From NCBI RefSeq assembly GCF_003353175.1, contig NZ_QHKS01000014.1, forward strand, positions 124,001-188,000: DNA of 64,000 nucleotides. The letters run 5' to 3'. Position 1 is the first letter of the stretch. Each line of letters starts with the position of its first letter. The stretch comes from Paraburkholderia lacunae (GTDB taxonomy: Bacteria > Pseudomonadota > Gammaproteobacteria > Burkholderiales > Burkholderiaceae). Below are positions 9,631 to 18,935 of the stretch, one piece after another. A program made the position numbers and the translations under genes. The notes below the pieces were generated by a model. That model had not been told where the DNA came from, ran no database searches, and saw only the letters and a program-made list of their open reading frames with translations.

Positions 9631-10923
9631 TTATTGCATAAACGGGCCCCAGGACGGCTCACGTACGGTGCCGCCCTGAACGGACAGGACCTGCCGCGTA
9701 CGACCATCGGTCGACACTGCGGCCAACACGCCACGGCCGTTCACCTGTGTGGCGTAAAGAATGTACTGACCGTTCGCCGCGAAGCTCGGTGATTCGTCAT
9801 GGATGGTGTCGGTCAGGCCAGTGGCCGTGTTGCCCTGCAGGTCCTGGATATACAGCTTGAACCCGCCGCCGACGCGCGAAATATAGGCAAGCTGCTTGCC
9901 GTCCGGACTCACGCGCGGGCTGGTGTTGTAGCTGCCCGTGAAGGTCACGCGTTGCGCGGCGCCGGCATTCTCGCCCTGGGCCGACATCTTGTAGATTTGC
10001 GGTGCGCCACCGCGGTCGCTCGTGAAGTAGATCGACTGGCCGTCAGGAGAGAAGGACGGTTCGGTGTCGATCGAGCTGCCTTGCGTCAGGCGCCGCAGGC
10101 CGCTGCCGTCCGCATTGACGGCGAAAATCTGCGTGTTGCCGGTGCGCGATAGCGCGACGGCCAGCGTGCGTCCGTCCGGCGACCATGCCGGCGCACTGTT
10201 ATTGCCCTTCTGGTCCGATACGACCACACGGCGGCCCGTGGGCAGATCGTGGATATAGACGATCGGTTTCTTCTTCTCGAACGAAACGTACGCGACTTTG
10301 GTGCCGTCAGGTGACCACGCCGGCGAGATGATCGGCTCGGGGCTCGACAGGGCGATGTGCGCGTCCTGGCCGTCCGAATCGGAAATCTGCAACTGGTAAC
10401 GGCCGCCGGTCTTGATGACGTACGACAGGCGGGTGGCGAACGCGCCGCGGCCGCCCATCAGCTTCGCGTAGATGTAGTCCGCGACCTTGTGCGCGCTCAT
10501 GCGCAGCCCGCTTTCCGGACTCACCAGCACGAGGCCGCCGAGGCTTTCCTGCTTGACGGTGTCGTACAGCTTGAAGCGCACTTCATACTGGCCGTTCGGC
10601 AGGCGGTTCACGCTGCCCGACACGAAGGCGTTGGCGCCTTTGGCCTTCCAGCTGCCCAGGTCGACGGAATCGGTTTCGGAAACCGGCGTGCTTCCCGCGT
10701 CGATATTGGTGAATTTGCCGCTGCGCTGCAGATCTTGACGCACGATTGTGCTGACCTGCTGCGGTGAGTTCGCTTCATTGGCGAAATTCGCCGTTGCGAT
10801 CGGAAACTGTGTGGACCCGACGCCTGTCACGAGGACGTTGAGTTGTGCGTGGGCGGCACCGCCCGCGGCGATCAGGCACGACGCTACAAGTGTCCGCAGG
10901 CCTAGCTTGGTCATCAAACTCAT
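9631..10923 (-). CDS. tolB: Tol-Pal system beta-propeller protein TolB
   Basis: Periplasmic protein that links Pal to TolA. A signal peptide ends near AAHA-Q. The N-terminal domain (about 25-160) precedes a six-bladed propeller built of WD40-like repeats with WSPDG/FSPDG motifs (SPAWSPDGTKVAYVS, APAWSPDGRTLAVAL, PSFSPDGQSIYFTS, SPRVSPDGKQLAYIS). I place the start at the ATG at 10923 (MSLMTKLGL, 430 residues); the frame is open 6 codons further to 10941. It follows tolA by about 148 bp. Confidence 0.96.
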   Translation of the reverse strand: MSLMTKLGLRTLVASCLIAAGGAAHAQLNVLVTGVGSTQFPIATANFANEANSPQQVSTIVRQDLQRSGKFTNIDAGSTPVSETDSVDLGSWKAKGANAFVSGSVNRLPNGQYEVRFKLYDTVKQESLGGLVLVSPESGLRMSAHKVADYIYAKLMGGRGAFATRLSYVIKTGGRYQLQISDSDGQDAHIALSSPEPIISPAWSPDGTKVAYVSFEKKKPIVYIHDLPTGRRVVVSDQKGNNSAPAWSPDGRTLAVALSRTGNTQIFAVNADGSGLRRLTQGSSIDTEPSFSPDGQSIYFTSDRGGAPQIYKMSAQGENAGAAQRVTFTGSYNTSPRVSPDGKQLAYISRVGGGFKLYIQDLQGNTATGLTDTIHDESPSFAANGQYILYATQVNGRGVLAAVSTDGRTRQVLSVQGGTVREPSWGPFMQ

Positions 10924-11071
10924 GCTGTATGGATTCCCCAAAAAACGGTTTTGCTAACACTTCACAACAGCAGACAGACCGGAAAACATCCGTTTCGTTC
11001 CCGGGCGCGCCACGCTGGGCGGGGCGCTGCGTCTGCTGTCAACTCACCTTCACGTGGCGCTCCGCCGCATA

Positions 11072-12070
11072 TCAACCGGCCGGCCGCAACGTAATCTTGA
11101 AGCTGGCGGGCGTCTTGCCGTCGATGTCCTGCGGCATCGGATCGGAGCGCTGGACGGCCCGCAGCGCGGCGTCGTCCCAGGCCGGATTGCCGCTGCTGTG
11201 CGAGACCGTCGCGCTCAGCAAGGTGCCAGTCGGCGAGCAGCGCACGGAGATTACTGTCTCGAGACCCTCTGTTTCGCCGCCCCACGAGATGTTCGGACGC
11301 ACCACGCGACGCACTTTGTCCGCGTAACCCGGCGATGCTGCGTTGCCGCCCGAGCCGCTGCCCGTGCCGGTCTTGCCGAGCCCGTTGCCGGTCGAACCTG
11401 CGCCGCCGGCCATGCCTTGCATCTGTGCAAGGCGCTCGCGACGTTCCGCGTCGACTTTCTTGGCTTGCGCCGCGGCATCGGCTTGCGCCTTGGCCTTCGC
11501 CGCTTTCTGCTCATCGGCCTTCTTCTGCGCGTCGGCCTGAGCCTGCTTCTGCTGCTGTTCTTTCAGTTGCTGCTGCTTTTGCTGCTCGGCCAATTGCTGT
11601 TGTTTCAGCTTGTCGGCCTGCTGCTGTTGCTGCTTCTGTTTGGCTGTCGCGGCTTTCTGCGCGGCGAGTTGCGCCGCCTGTTCAGCGAGCTGCTGCTGAC
11701 GCCTCGCCTCGGCTTCCTGCTGGGCCTGCAGCTTCTGTTGACGCTGCTGCTCCGCGAGTTGCGCCTGACGCGCGGCTTCCTGCTGCTGGCGCTTCTTCTC
11801 CTGCAGCGCGATGTCGGCCTGTTCGTCTGGCAGCGGCGGGGCCGGAGCCACCGGAACGGGCGGCGGCGAGGGCACACGCGGAATCGCCGTATCCGGCACT
11901 TCGGTCCACAGTTCGGCTTCCGCACCTTCGGGCGTGCTGTTTTGCCATTGAATGCCGTGGTACAGGAAAAATCCGAGCAGCAAATGCATCAGCACCGCGA
12001 ACACAAAAGCTCGCCCGGTGCCGCGTTCACGCGGTGGCTGGAGCGGATATTCGGATTTCTTGCGGATCAT
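11072..12070 (-). CDS. tolA: Tol-Pal system protein TolA
   Basis: Inner-membrane protein that spans the periplasm and uses the proton motive force passed on by TolQR. A single N-terminal transmembrane helix (about residues 22-40) is followed by a long charged Ala/Lys/Gln helix (about 80-240) with many KQQQ and EQQ repeats, a Gly/Ser linker, and a C-terminal TonB-like domain (about 250-332, with SVRCSPTGTLLSATV). Length 332. The start overlaps the tolR stop by 4 bases, indicating translational coupling. Confidence 0.96.
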   Translation of the reverse strand: MIRKKSEYPLQPPRERGTGRAFVFAVLMHLLLGFFLYHGIQWQNSTPEGAEAELWTEVPDTAIPRVPSPPPVPVAPAPPLPDEQADIALQEKKRQQQEAARQAQLAEQQRQQKLQAQQEAEARRQQQLAEQAAQLAAQKAATAKQKQQQQQADKLKQQQLAEQQKQQQLKEQQQKQAQADAQKKADEQKAAKAKAQADAAAQAKKVDAERRERLAQMQGMAGGAGSTGNGLGKTGTGSGSGGNAASPGYADKVRRVVRPNISWGGETEGLETVISVRCSPTGTLLSATVSHSSGNPAWDDAALRAVQRSDPMPQDIDGKTPASFKITLRPAG

Positions 12071-12513
12071 TGCGATTTGACGAGCAATCCAACGCGCTTG
12101 ACGCCCCGGGCTTTCAGCTGGGACATCACATTCATCACGACTTCGTACCTCACGGTCTTGTCGGCGGCGATCACGACGGGCTGATCAGGATGCGTCTGCG
12201 CGCGATCGGCGATGAAGCCGTTCAGATCGGCCTTCGTCATGTCTTCCTGCTGCTGTGCGCCCGCGTCGTCCTTGTATTTGACGCTCATATTGCCGTCCGC
12301 GCGAATGTTCACGATCACGGGCGGGGTTTGCTGCTGCGGCGCGGCGCCGCCGACGGTCGGCAGATTGACGATCGACGGGGCAACGAGCGGCGCGGTCACC
12401 ATGAAGATCACGAGCAGCACGAGCATCACGTCGATGTACGGCACGACGTTGATGTCGGCCATCGCGCGGCGCGAGCGGCCGCCGCGCATGCTGGAGGGGC
12501 GAGAGCCTGCCAT
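12067..12513 (-). CDS. tolR: Tol-Pal system protein TolR
   Basis: Stator component of the TolQR proton channel, ExbD/TolR family, 148 residues. It has one transmembrane helix (about residues 24-45, INVVPYIDVMLVLLVIFMV) with the conserved channel Asp in PYIDVML, then a periplasmic domain. It lies 10 bp downstream of tolQ and overlaps tolA by 4 bases. Confidence 0.96.
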   Translation of the reverse strand: MAGSRPSSMRGGRSRRAMADINVVPYIDVMLVLLVIFMVTAPLVAPSIVNLPTVGGAAPQQQTPPVIVNIRADGNMSVKYKDDAGAQQQEDMTKADLNGFIADRAQTHPDQPVVIAADKTVRYEVVMNVMSQLKARGVKRVGLLVKSQ

Positions 12514-12523
12514 CGTGGACTCC

Positions 12524-13201
12524 TTACTGTGCCTGGCGCTGCAGAATGTTCGAGAACTCTTCGATAAAGGTCTCGAAGCGGATCGCCAGACGGTCGATGT
12601 CGTGCGCGTAGCGGTTGTAGGCGACCACGGCCGGAATCGCGGCGAACAGGCCGATTGCGGTAGCGGTCAGCGCTTCGGCAATGCCCGGCGCGACGTTCGC
12701 AAGGGTGGCCTGCTGCACGTTGGCGAGGCCGCGGAACGCATTCATGATCCCCCACACCGTGCCGAACAGACCGATATAAGGGCTGACCGAGCCGACCGAC
12801 GCGAGAAACGCCAGATTTGCTTCGAGCACGTCCATTTCACGCTGGAACGCGGCGCGCATCGCCCGGCGTGCGCCGTCGAGAATCGCGCCCGAATCGTTCA
12901 GGCGCTTTTCTTTGCCTTTCAGGAATTCGCGCATGCCGGACTCGAAAATCCGTTCCAGCGCGCCGATCGTATGACGGTTGTTCGCGGCGCTCTGGTAAAG
13001 GGCCTGCAGGTCGCCCCCCGACCAGAAATCGCGCTCGAAGCGTTCAGTTTGCGCGCGTGCCCGGCGGATCGCAAACCACTTGCGGAAGATGAACGTCCAC
13101 GACAACAGCGACAACAGCAGCAACAGCGCCATGACTGCCTGCGCCAGCAGGCTCGCATTGAGTACGAGAGAAACGATCGACAGATCTTGTGTAGTGTTCA
13201 T
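12524..13201 (-). CDS. tolQ: Tol-Pal system protein TolQ
   Basis: ExbB/TolQ-family proton channel subunit with three transmembrane segments (about residues 12-35, 125-150, 165-190). The conserved segments LAFLASVGSVSPYIGLFGTV and IAEALTATAIGLFAAIPAVV line the channel. The ATG at 13201 (MNTTQDLSIV, 225 residues) is the conserved start; the frame is open 35 codons further upstream but that extension looks non-coding. First of the tolQRAB-pal-cpoB series, 156 bp downstream of ybgC. Confidence 0.96.
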   Translation of the reverse strand: MNTTQDLSIVSLVLNASLLAQAVMALLLLLSLLSWTFIFRKWFAIRRARAQTERFERDFWSGGDLQALYQSAANNRHTIGALERIFESGMREFLKGKEKRLNDSGAILDGARRAMRAAFQREMDVLEANLAFLASVGSVSPYIGLFGTVWGIMNAFRGLANVQQATLANVAPGIAEALTATAIGLFAAIPAVVAYNRYAHDIDRLAIRFETFIEEFSNILQRQAQ

Positions 13202-13357
13202 AAAGGTTCGTTTTAACGTCCCGGAAGGGGGCGTCCGGCCTGCAAGGCCACTCGAAGCTTGCCGTGAGCAAAACGGAAGCATCGGCGACATTGCAAGCCG
13301 AACCATGCTTTGTGTTGCTTGATCGATACGAGTTCACTGGCCCCGTAACAACGGGGT

Positions 13358-13828
13358 TCAGACATTGTTCGTTGACATGCCGCCGTCGTTCACGCCCGGC
13401 CCGCGCCGCAAGGCGGCGAGCACGGATGGAGGAATCGCGGCCGGCCGCAGCGCGGTGCGCTCGACGCAGCCGACCCGGATGGAGCCGGCCGCAAGCAGCG
13501 TGCCGTCACGCCACGCCTCCTGCGCGAAGTCGACCGACGCCCGGCCAAGACGCTCGATCCGGCTCACGACCTTGACGATGTCGTCGAGCCGGGCCGGCGC
13601 CCGGTAGTCGACGGCAGTGCTGCGCACGACGAAGAGCGCGCCGGTTTCGTCCGCGAGCCGGTTCTGGTCGACGCCGCACGCGCGCAGCCATTCGGTGCGC
13701 GCCCGCTCGAAAAACTTCAGGTAATTGGCGTAAAACACGATGCCGCCGGCGTCGGTATCTTCGTAATACACGCGGATTAGCCACGTGAAGCCGATTTCCG
13801 TACCGGGCTGGCTGGTCGACATATTCAT
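13358..13828 (-). CDS. ybgC: Tol-Pal-associated acyl-CoA thioesterase YbgC
   Basis: Hotdog-fold thioesterase that hydrolyses short acyl-CoA and heads many tol-pal operons. The family signature YYEDTDAGGIVFYANYLKFFERARTEW contains the catalytic Asp. The start is set at the ATG at 13828 (MNMSTSQPG, 156 residues), with an alternative two codons later at MSTSQ; the frame is open to 13852. Same strand as tolQ, so probably part of the operon. Confidence 0.93.
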   Translation of the reverse strand: MNMSTSQPGTEIGFTWLIRVYYEDTDAGGIVFYANYLKFFERARTEWLRACGVDQNRLADETGALFVVRSTAVDYRAPARLDDIVKVVSRIERLGRASVDFAQEAWRDGTLLAAGSIRVGCVERTALRPAAIPPSVLAALRRGPGVNDGGMSTNNV

Positions 13829-13907
13829 GCGGCGCATTTTACCGGAACGCACACCCCGAGGTCTGTTTCAAGATGTGCGCCCCGCCTGGCGGGCTTCCGC
13901 GGCAATT

Positions 13908-14654
13908 TTAGCCGCGCTGAACCGCCAAACCGGCGAACGATTGAGCCACCGGCATCAACTCGATCGTATTGATGTTGACGTGGGCCGGACGCGTGGCGAT
14001 CCAGTAGATCGAGTCGGCGATATCTTCGGCCGTCAGCGGCTGCACGTTCTGGTAGACATTGGCGGCTTTCGCGTCGTCGCCGCGAAAACGCACGTTCGAG
14101 AACTCGGTGCCGCCGCACAGGCCGGGCTCGATGTCGGTCACGCGCAGCGCGGTGCCGGCCAGATCGGCTCGCAGGTTCAGGCTGAACTGGCGGACGAACG
14201 CCTTGGTGGCGCCGTACACGTTGCCGCCCGCGTACGGCCAGCGGCCGGCCACCGAGCCGAGGTTGAAGATGTGTCCGCGGTTGCGCTCCACCATGCCGGG
14301 CAAGAGCGTGTGCGTAACCTGCACGAGGCCCGTGCAGTTGGTGTCGATCATGGTGTTCCACTCGTCCAGGCTCGCCTTGTGCGCTGGTTCGACGCCGAGT
14401 GCGAGGCCGGCGTTGTTCACCAGCACGTCGATCGCGGCGAAATCGGCCGGCAGCGCAGCCGGCATGGCTTCGACGGCGGCGCGGTCGCGCACGTCGAGTT
14501 CGAACGGCAGAAGCGCGTCGCCGAGCTCGTCGGCGAGCGCATGCAGGCGATCCTTACGCCGCGCGGTGGCGACGACCCGATGGCCGCCTTTGACGAAAGT
14601 GCGAGCGATAGCGGCGCCGAATCCCGCGGACGCTCCGGTGACGAACACGATCAT
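13908..14654 (-). CDS. SDR oxidoreductase, YdfG-like 3-hydroxy acid dehydrogenase
   Basis: Classical short-chain dehydrogenase of 248 residues. It has the TGASAGFG cofactor motif (residues 6-13), NNAG, the catalytic YGATK pair and a C-terminal IYWIATRPAHVNIN...MP end that resembles E. coli YdfG, an NADP-dependent serine/3-hydroxy acid dehydrogenase. The ATG at 14654 is fixed by the Rossmann strand that follows (MIVFVTGASAG). The same frame stays open far upstream, antisense to glyA and nrdR, but that part is not protein-like. It lies 79 bp ahead of ybgC on the same strand. Confidence 0.88.
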   Translation of the reverse strand: MIVFVTGASAGFGAAIARTFVKGGHRVVATARRKDRLHALADELGDALLPFELDVRDRAAVEAMPAALPADFAAIDVLVNNAGLALGVEPAHKASLDEWNTMIDTNCTGLVQVTHTLLPGMVERNRGHIFNLGSVAGRWPYAGGNVYGATKAFVRQFSLNLRADLAGTALRVTDIEPGLCGGTEFSNVRFRGDDAKAANVYQNVQPLTAEDIADSIYWIATRPAHVNINTIELMPVAQSFAGLAVQRG

Positions 14655-14892
14655 TGCAGTTCCCTGGTCGGTAAGAGAGAAAGGTCCCAAGCCTACTTCC
14701 AATGCGGCGCTGCGGCAAGGATGAACGAGCCGCACAAGCGGCTGCGGGAGGGGCTCGGCCCGGCTTGCCGGCGAGCTTTCGCCAGATGTTTGCGAGGCCC
14801 GGACGCCGGCGCCGCGGCATGTCCCGCGAGCGCCCGCTGGGGCGGCAGGAGGCCGGTTGCCTATTCGATCCGCTTCCAATAAACTAACGCGC

Positions 14893-14998
14893 TCATCCCT
14901 GCGTGACTGGCGATAGAACCGATACAAGCAATCGGGTTCAAGGTGGAGCAACCCACCGTGAAGCGCAGGGTGCCGTTTTGCCGTTCGCCTGGGCAGCT
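14893..14998 (+). promoter_or_regulatory. ZTP (pfl) riboswitch upstream of glyA
   Basis: Stem P1 is formed by ccctgcg (14897-14903) and cgcaggg (14964-14970). Directly after the 5' strand comes the conserved GTGACTGGCG, then a hairpin (gaaccgat...atcgggttc) and GGTGGAGCAACCCACC, and about 10 bases after P1 the conserved ccgttcGCCTGGGCAG. This is the pfl/ZTP consensus, which senses the purine intermediate ZMP/ZTP and signals shortage of 10-formyl-THF. Its position 170 bp before glyA, which makes the one-carbon donor, fits. A control hairpin between 15000 and 15167 is likely but I did not model it. Confidence 0.87.
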
Positions 14999-15167
14999 GT
15001 GATCCGCGCGCATTGATCTGCGCTGCCGGTGGCTGTCCTGCCTCGCGTGTGCGGCGTCTCTCCATCCGCCACGTCAGGGCTGGCCCAGCCGCCAGCAGCG
15101 CCGCGTACCCTCTACGCAAGATTCGGCGCACGATCCGGTCAACCTGAACACACTCAACGGAATCCGT

Positions 15168-16415
15168 ATGTTTGACAGAGCCCAAAGCACCATCGCCAAC
15201 GTCGATCCTGAACTCTGGAACGTCATCCAGCAGGAAAACCGCCGCCAGGAAGAGCACATCGAACTGATCGCGTCGGAAAACTACACGAGCCCGGCTGTGA
15301 TGGCCGCGCAAGGCTCGCAACTCACCAACAAATACGCCGAAGGTTACCCGGGCAAGCGCTACTACGGCGGCTGCGAGTTCGTCGACGTCGCCGAACAACT
15401 GGCGATCGACCGCGTGAAGCAACTGTTTGGCGCAGAAGCCGCGAACGTCCAGCCGAACTCCGGCTCGCAGGCGAATCAAGGCGTGTTTTTCGCCATGCTC
15501 AAGCCGGGCGACACGATCATGGGCATGAGCCTCGCGCACGGCGGTCACCTGACGCACGGTTCGCCGGTCAACATGTCGGGCAAGTGGTTCAACGTGGTCA
15601 GCTACGGCCTGAACGAAGCCGAAGACATCGATTACGACGCTGCTGAAAAGCTCGCACAGGAGCACAAGCCGAAGCTGATCGTGGCCGGTGCGTCCGCGTT
15701 CGCGCTGCGTATCGATTTCGAGCGCATGTCGAAGATCGCCAAGTCGGTCGGCGCGTACTTCATGGTCGACATGGCGCACTACGCCGGCCTGATCGCCGCG
15801 GGCGTCTATCCGAACCCGGTGCCGCATGCCGATTTCGTCACCACCACCACGCACAAGAGCCTGCGTGGCCCGCGCGGCGGCGTGATCCTGATGAAGGCCG
15901 AGTTCGAAAAGCAGATCAACTCGGCCATCTTCCCGGGCATCCAGGGTGGCCCGCTGATGCACGTGATCGCCGGTAAGGCTGTCGCATTCAAGGAAGCGCT
16001 GTCGCCGGAATTCAAGGCATATCAGCAGCAAGTCGTCGAAAACGCACGCGTGCTGGCCGAAACGCTGGTCAAACGCGGTCTGCGCATCGTCTCGGGCCGT
16101 ACCGAAAGCCACGTGATGCTGGTCGACCTGCGCGCGAAGAAGATTACCGGCAAGGTTGCGGAAGCGGCGCTCGGCGCGGCGCACATCACGGTCAACAAGA
16201 ACGCGATTCCGAACGACCCGGAAAAGCCGTTCGTCACGAGCGGCGTGCGTCTCGGTTCGCCGGCCATGACCACGCGCGGTTTTGGCGTCAAGGAAGCGGA
16301 GCAGGTGGGTAACCTGATCGCCGACGTGCTGGACAACCCGGAAGACGCGGCCACGATCGAGCGTGTGCGCGCGCAGGTCGCCGAGTTGACTCAGCGCTTC
16401 CCGGTCTACCGCTAA
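15168..16415 (+). CDS. glyA: Serine hydroxymethyltransferase GlyA
   Basis: PLP enzyme that converts serine and tetrahydrofolate to glycine and 5,10-methylene-THF. Length 415 is standard. Visible motifs are ELIASENYTS, YAEGYPGKRYYGGCE and the PLP-lysine motif VTTTTHKSLRGPRGG. The gene is preceded by a ZTP riboswitch and followed 6 bases after its stop by nrdR, a conserved pair in betaproteobacteria. Confidence 0.98.
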   Translation: MFDRAQSTIANVDPELWNVIQQENRRQEEHIELIASENYTSPAVMAAQGSQLTNKYAEGYPGKRYYGGCEFVDVAEQLAIDRVKQLFGAEAANVQPNSGSQANQGVFFAMLKPGDTIMGMSLAHGGHLTHGSPVNMSGKWFNVVSYGLNEAEDIDYDAAEKLAQEHKPKLIVAGASAFALRIDFERMSKIAKSVGAYFMVDMAHYAGLIAAGVYPNPVPHADFVTTTTHKSLRGPRGGVILMKAEFEKQINSAIFPGIQGGPLMHVIAGKAVAFKEALSPEFKAYQQQVVENARVLAETLVKRGLRIVSGRTESHVMLVDLRAKKITGKVAEAALGAAHITVNKNAIPNDPEKPFVTSGVRLGSPAMTTRGFGVKEAEQVGNLIADVLDNPEDAATIERVRAQVAELTQRFPVYR

Positions 16416-16421
16416 GCCGCC

Positions 16422-16904
16422 ATGCACTGCCCCTTCTGCCGGCATGCCGATACGCAGGTTGTGGATTCCCGCGTATCCGAAGACGGCGCGACGATTCGCC
16501 GGCGCCGCCGCTGCCCGGCCTGCGACAAACGTTTTACGACGTATGAGCGGGTCGAGCTGGCGTTGCCGTCGGTCGTCAAGAAGGATGGCAGCCGCACGGA
16601 ATTCGACCGCCGCAAGATTGTCGCGAGCATGCAACTGGCGCTGCGCAAGCGCCCGGTGGCGGCGGACGAGATCGATGCGGCAGTCGCCCGCATCGAGTAT
16701 CAATTGCTCGGCAGCGGCGAGCGCGAGGTGCGCAGCGAGCGCCTCGGCGAACTCGTGATGAACGAGTTGCGCGCGCTCGACACGATTGCCTATGTGCGTT
16801 TTGCCTCCGTATACCGGCGCTTTGAAGACGTTTCCGAATTCGAAGACGTAATCGAAGAATTTCGCCGCGCCTCCTCCCCGCCCAAGCCTCCCCGCAAGCG
16901 CTGA
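16422..16904 (+). CDS. nrdR: Transcriptional repressor NrdR
   Basis: Repressor of ribonucleotide reductase genes that senses ATP/dATP. The N-terminal zinc ribbon has CPFC (3-6) and CPAC pairs flanking VVDSR and RRRRRCPACDKRFTTYER. The rest is an ATP-cone domain (VVKKDGSRTEFDRRKI...). Length 160 with a basic PPKPPRKR tail. It follows glyA by 6 bp and presumably shares its transcript and riboswitch control. Confidence 0.96.
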   Translation: MHCPFCRHADTQVVDSRVSEDGATIRRRRRCPACDKRFTTYERVELALPSVVKKDGSRTEFDRRKIVASMQLALRKRPVAADEIDAAVARIEYQLLGSGEREVRSERLGELVMNELRALDTIAYVRFASVYRRFEDVSEFEDVIEEFRRASSPPKPPRKR

Positions 16905-17125
16905 TTGATGATGTCGCGCCCGGACTCGCGGTCGAGTTTCCGGTTGAGTGTCCGTTTTTAGTCGCGTCTGTTCGCGCATAGGCATCTCCATTCCCCGTTA
17001 TGGTTCGTCGCGCATGCATTTTTGCGTGGGAGCGTGTCTGAGCGCCACCTGGCCATTCGGCCGATTGTTGGCGCGTTTCCGACCCGCTAGATTGACTGCA
17101 TTCTTTGAAACGATCAGGGATGCAG

Positions 17126-17686
17126 ATGAAATGGGATGCAGTCTGTTTGTGGCGGCGTCGCGGCTTGACGCTTATCGAAACGCTGGTTGTCGTCACGCTG
17201 CTGGCGGTGATCGCGGTGATGGCGACACCGTCCTTTGTAGCGTGGCATCTGCGGGATCAGGTCGATGCGCGCGCCAAAGCGCTCGCTTCAACGCTTGCCT
17301 ATGCGCGCAGTGAAGCATTGCGGCGCGGTACGCGCGTTACCGTGTGCCGGATCGACGCTGCGCGGCGTTGTCTTGCCGCGGGGCAAGCGTGCGGCGAAGG
17401 CGTTACCGACTGGTCATGCGGCTGGGCGGTGCTGGCTGAGCGCGGCGGCGCGCTTTCGCTGCTGCGCGCGCACCCGCAGCTTGCGGCGGTCAGCATCACC
17501 GGGACGCAGACGAATCTCACCTTCACGCCACCGGCCGGGCAGTTGATCGGCACATTTCGCAGCTTCGACATCGCGCCGCGCGTTCTATCGAAAGCGACGC
17601 AGGGCGACAAGTGGCGGCGCTGCATTCGTATTGCGGCGGGTGGCCGTGCGCGGATCGTGGAGGGCGCATGCGGAGCGACGTCATGA
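17126..17686 (+). CDS. fimT: Minor pilin / pseudopilin FimT (GspH family)
   Basis: Type IV pilus minor pilin of 186 residues. The class III signal RRRG^LTLIETLVVV leads into a hydrophobic helix with Glu at +5, followed by a GspH/FimT globular domain containing several cysteine pairs (VCRIDAARRCLAAGQACGEG, DWSCGW). The ATG at 17126 has AGGGA 5 bases upstream; ATG 17120 and TTG 17105 are alternatives. It heads a five-gene minor-pilin cluster and overlaps pilV by 4 bases. Confidence 0.85.
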   Translation: MKWDAVCLWRRRGLTLIETLVVVTLLAVIAVMATPSFVAWHLRDQVDARAKALASTLAYARSEALRRGTRVTVCRIDAARRCLAAGQACGEGVTDWSCGWAVLAERGGALSLLRAHPQLAAVSITGTQTNLTFTPPAGQLIGTFRSFDIAPRVLSKATQGDKWRRCIRIAAGGRARIVEGACGATS

Positions 17687-18129
17687 ACCGGCATTCATTC
17701 AACGTGACGCCGCGCCGCTGCGCATCGAAGCGTGGCGGCAGCTCGCTGATCGAAGTCATGCTCGCCGTGGCGCTGATGGCGGTGACGGCGCTCGGATTGA
17801 TCGCCGGTCAATTGTGGACCGCGCGTGAAGCGCGCGCGATGGCAATGCGCGAGCACGCCGCGTGGATAGCCGATTCCGTCGCCGAAGCGATGTGCGTGCC
17901 GTCTGCGGGCGAATCCGCGCTCAGGCGATGGAGTGCGCGCGCGGCGTCCCTGTTGCCACACGGCGAAGCCTCTGTGGGTGAAAACGGCGGCGTGTCCTTG
18001 GCGCGCGTGACGTGGGCGGCGCTGCGCGACATGCCGCGCTCCGGTGACGTAATCGACAAGCCTGAGTCCTGTGGCGGCGTGGACATTCCCGCAGGCTCCT
18101 CGTGCGTTGCACTGGCGTTCGCGAAATGA
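17683..18129 (+). CDS. pilV: Minor pilin PilV
   Basis: 148 residues with a prepilin signal KRGG^SSLIEVMLAVALMAVT, Glu at +5, then a short globular domain. The ATG at 17683 overlaps the fimT stop (ATGA) and has GGAG 7 bases upstream; an ATG at 17668 is the alternative. PilV primes pilus assembly with PilW, PilX and FimT. The 3' end overlaps pilW by 4 bases. Confidence 0.82.
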   Translation: MNRHSFNVTPRRCASKRGGSSLIEVMLAVALMAVTALGLIAGQLWTAREARAMAMREHAAWIADSVAEAMCVPSAGESALRRWSARAASLLPHGEASVGENGGVSLARVTWAALRDMPRSGDVIDKPESCGGVDIPAGSSCVALAFAK

Positions 18130-18935
18130 CGCGGCGTTTGCTTGTTGCGCGCGGCCATACGCTGGTCGAGCTTGTGATTGCAATCGCGCTGGGACTGGTG
18201 GTGACCGCCGGCACGGTGTCGCTGTATACCACGCAGCGGACCGCATTCGAGCGTGCGGGCGATGCGCTGCGGGTCCGCGAAGCCGGCCTGAGCGCACTCA
18301 CGCTGATCGGCCAGCAGCTTCAGATGGCCGGTTTCGTGCCTGCGGACGTCGTGAGGTTCAACAGTCCGCCACCGCTGTTCGGGTGTTCGGGTGGCCGTCC
18401 GATCGGCGCGGACGACAGTCTCGCCTGCGAGGCGCTGGCGAGTCATTCCGACGGCGTCGCGGTTCGCTATGTCGGCGACAACGTGTCGACGTGGCCGTCG
18501 GCGACCAGTCAATCCACCGATTGCCTGGGGCAAGCCGTGACCAGCAATAGCGCGGCGTTTGGTGGCCAGGGCGTGTCGATCGTCAATCGCTATTTCGCCA
18601 GAATCAGCGGCTCGACGGGTGAGCCGGAGTTGTACTGCGAAGGAAGCGGCAAGGTCGGCTCTGCGCAGCCGCTGGTCGAAGGCGTCGAGCGCGTGCGGCT
18701 CAAGTACTGGCTGGCCGGTGCGCTGAGCGCGATTGACGCCTCCGCGCTGAGCGCCGATCAATGGTCGAAGGTCGTTGCCGTCGATCTCTGCGTACTCGTA
18801 CGAGGCGCGCCGCAAGGGCGGCGCGTGCGCTACGTCGATTGCGACGGCGCGAGCATCGTCGGCGCCGATACGCGGCCGCGGCAGGCGTTCTGGCGACGAG
18901 TCGCGATCCGCAATCAGGCGGCGGATTCGCTGTGA
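18126..18935 (+). CDS. pilW: Minor pilin PilW
   Basis: 269 residues. The prepilin signal ARG^HTLVELVIAIALGLVV has Glu at +5. The long globular domain shows the PilW-family QQLQMAGFVPADV segment and several cysteines. The ATG overlaps the pilV stop by 4 bases, and the next gene starts on a GTG inside the pilW stop region, so the cluster is translationally coupled throughout. Confidence 0.85.
   Translation: MTRRLLVARGHTLVELVIAIALGLVVTAGTVSLYTTQRTAFERAGDALRVREAGLSALTLIGQQLQMAGFVPADVVRFNSPPPLFGCSGGRPIGADDSLACEALASHSDGVAVRYVGDNVSTWPSATSQSTDCLGQAVTSNSAAFGGQGVSIVNRYFARISGSTGEPELYCEGSGKVGSAQPLVEGVERVRLKYWLAGALSAIDASALSADQWSKVVAVDLCVLVRGAPQGRRVRYVDCDGASIVGADTRPRQAFWRRVAIRNQAADSL

Noticed and set aside
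14655..16991. Very long open frame on the minus strand, antisense to glyA and nrdR and continuous with the SDR gene
   Set aside because: It mirrors the codon pattern of the highly expressed glyA gene and is Arg/His-rich with no domain; only its last 248 codons (the SDR) are protein-like.
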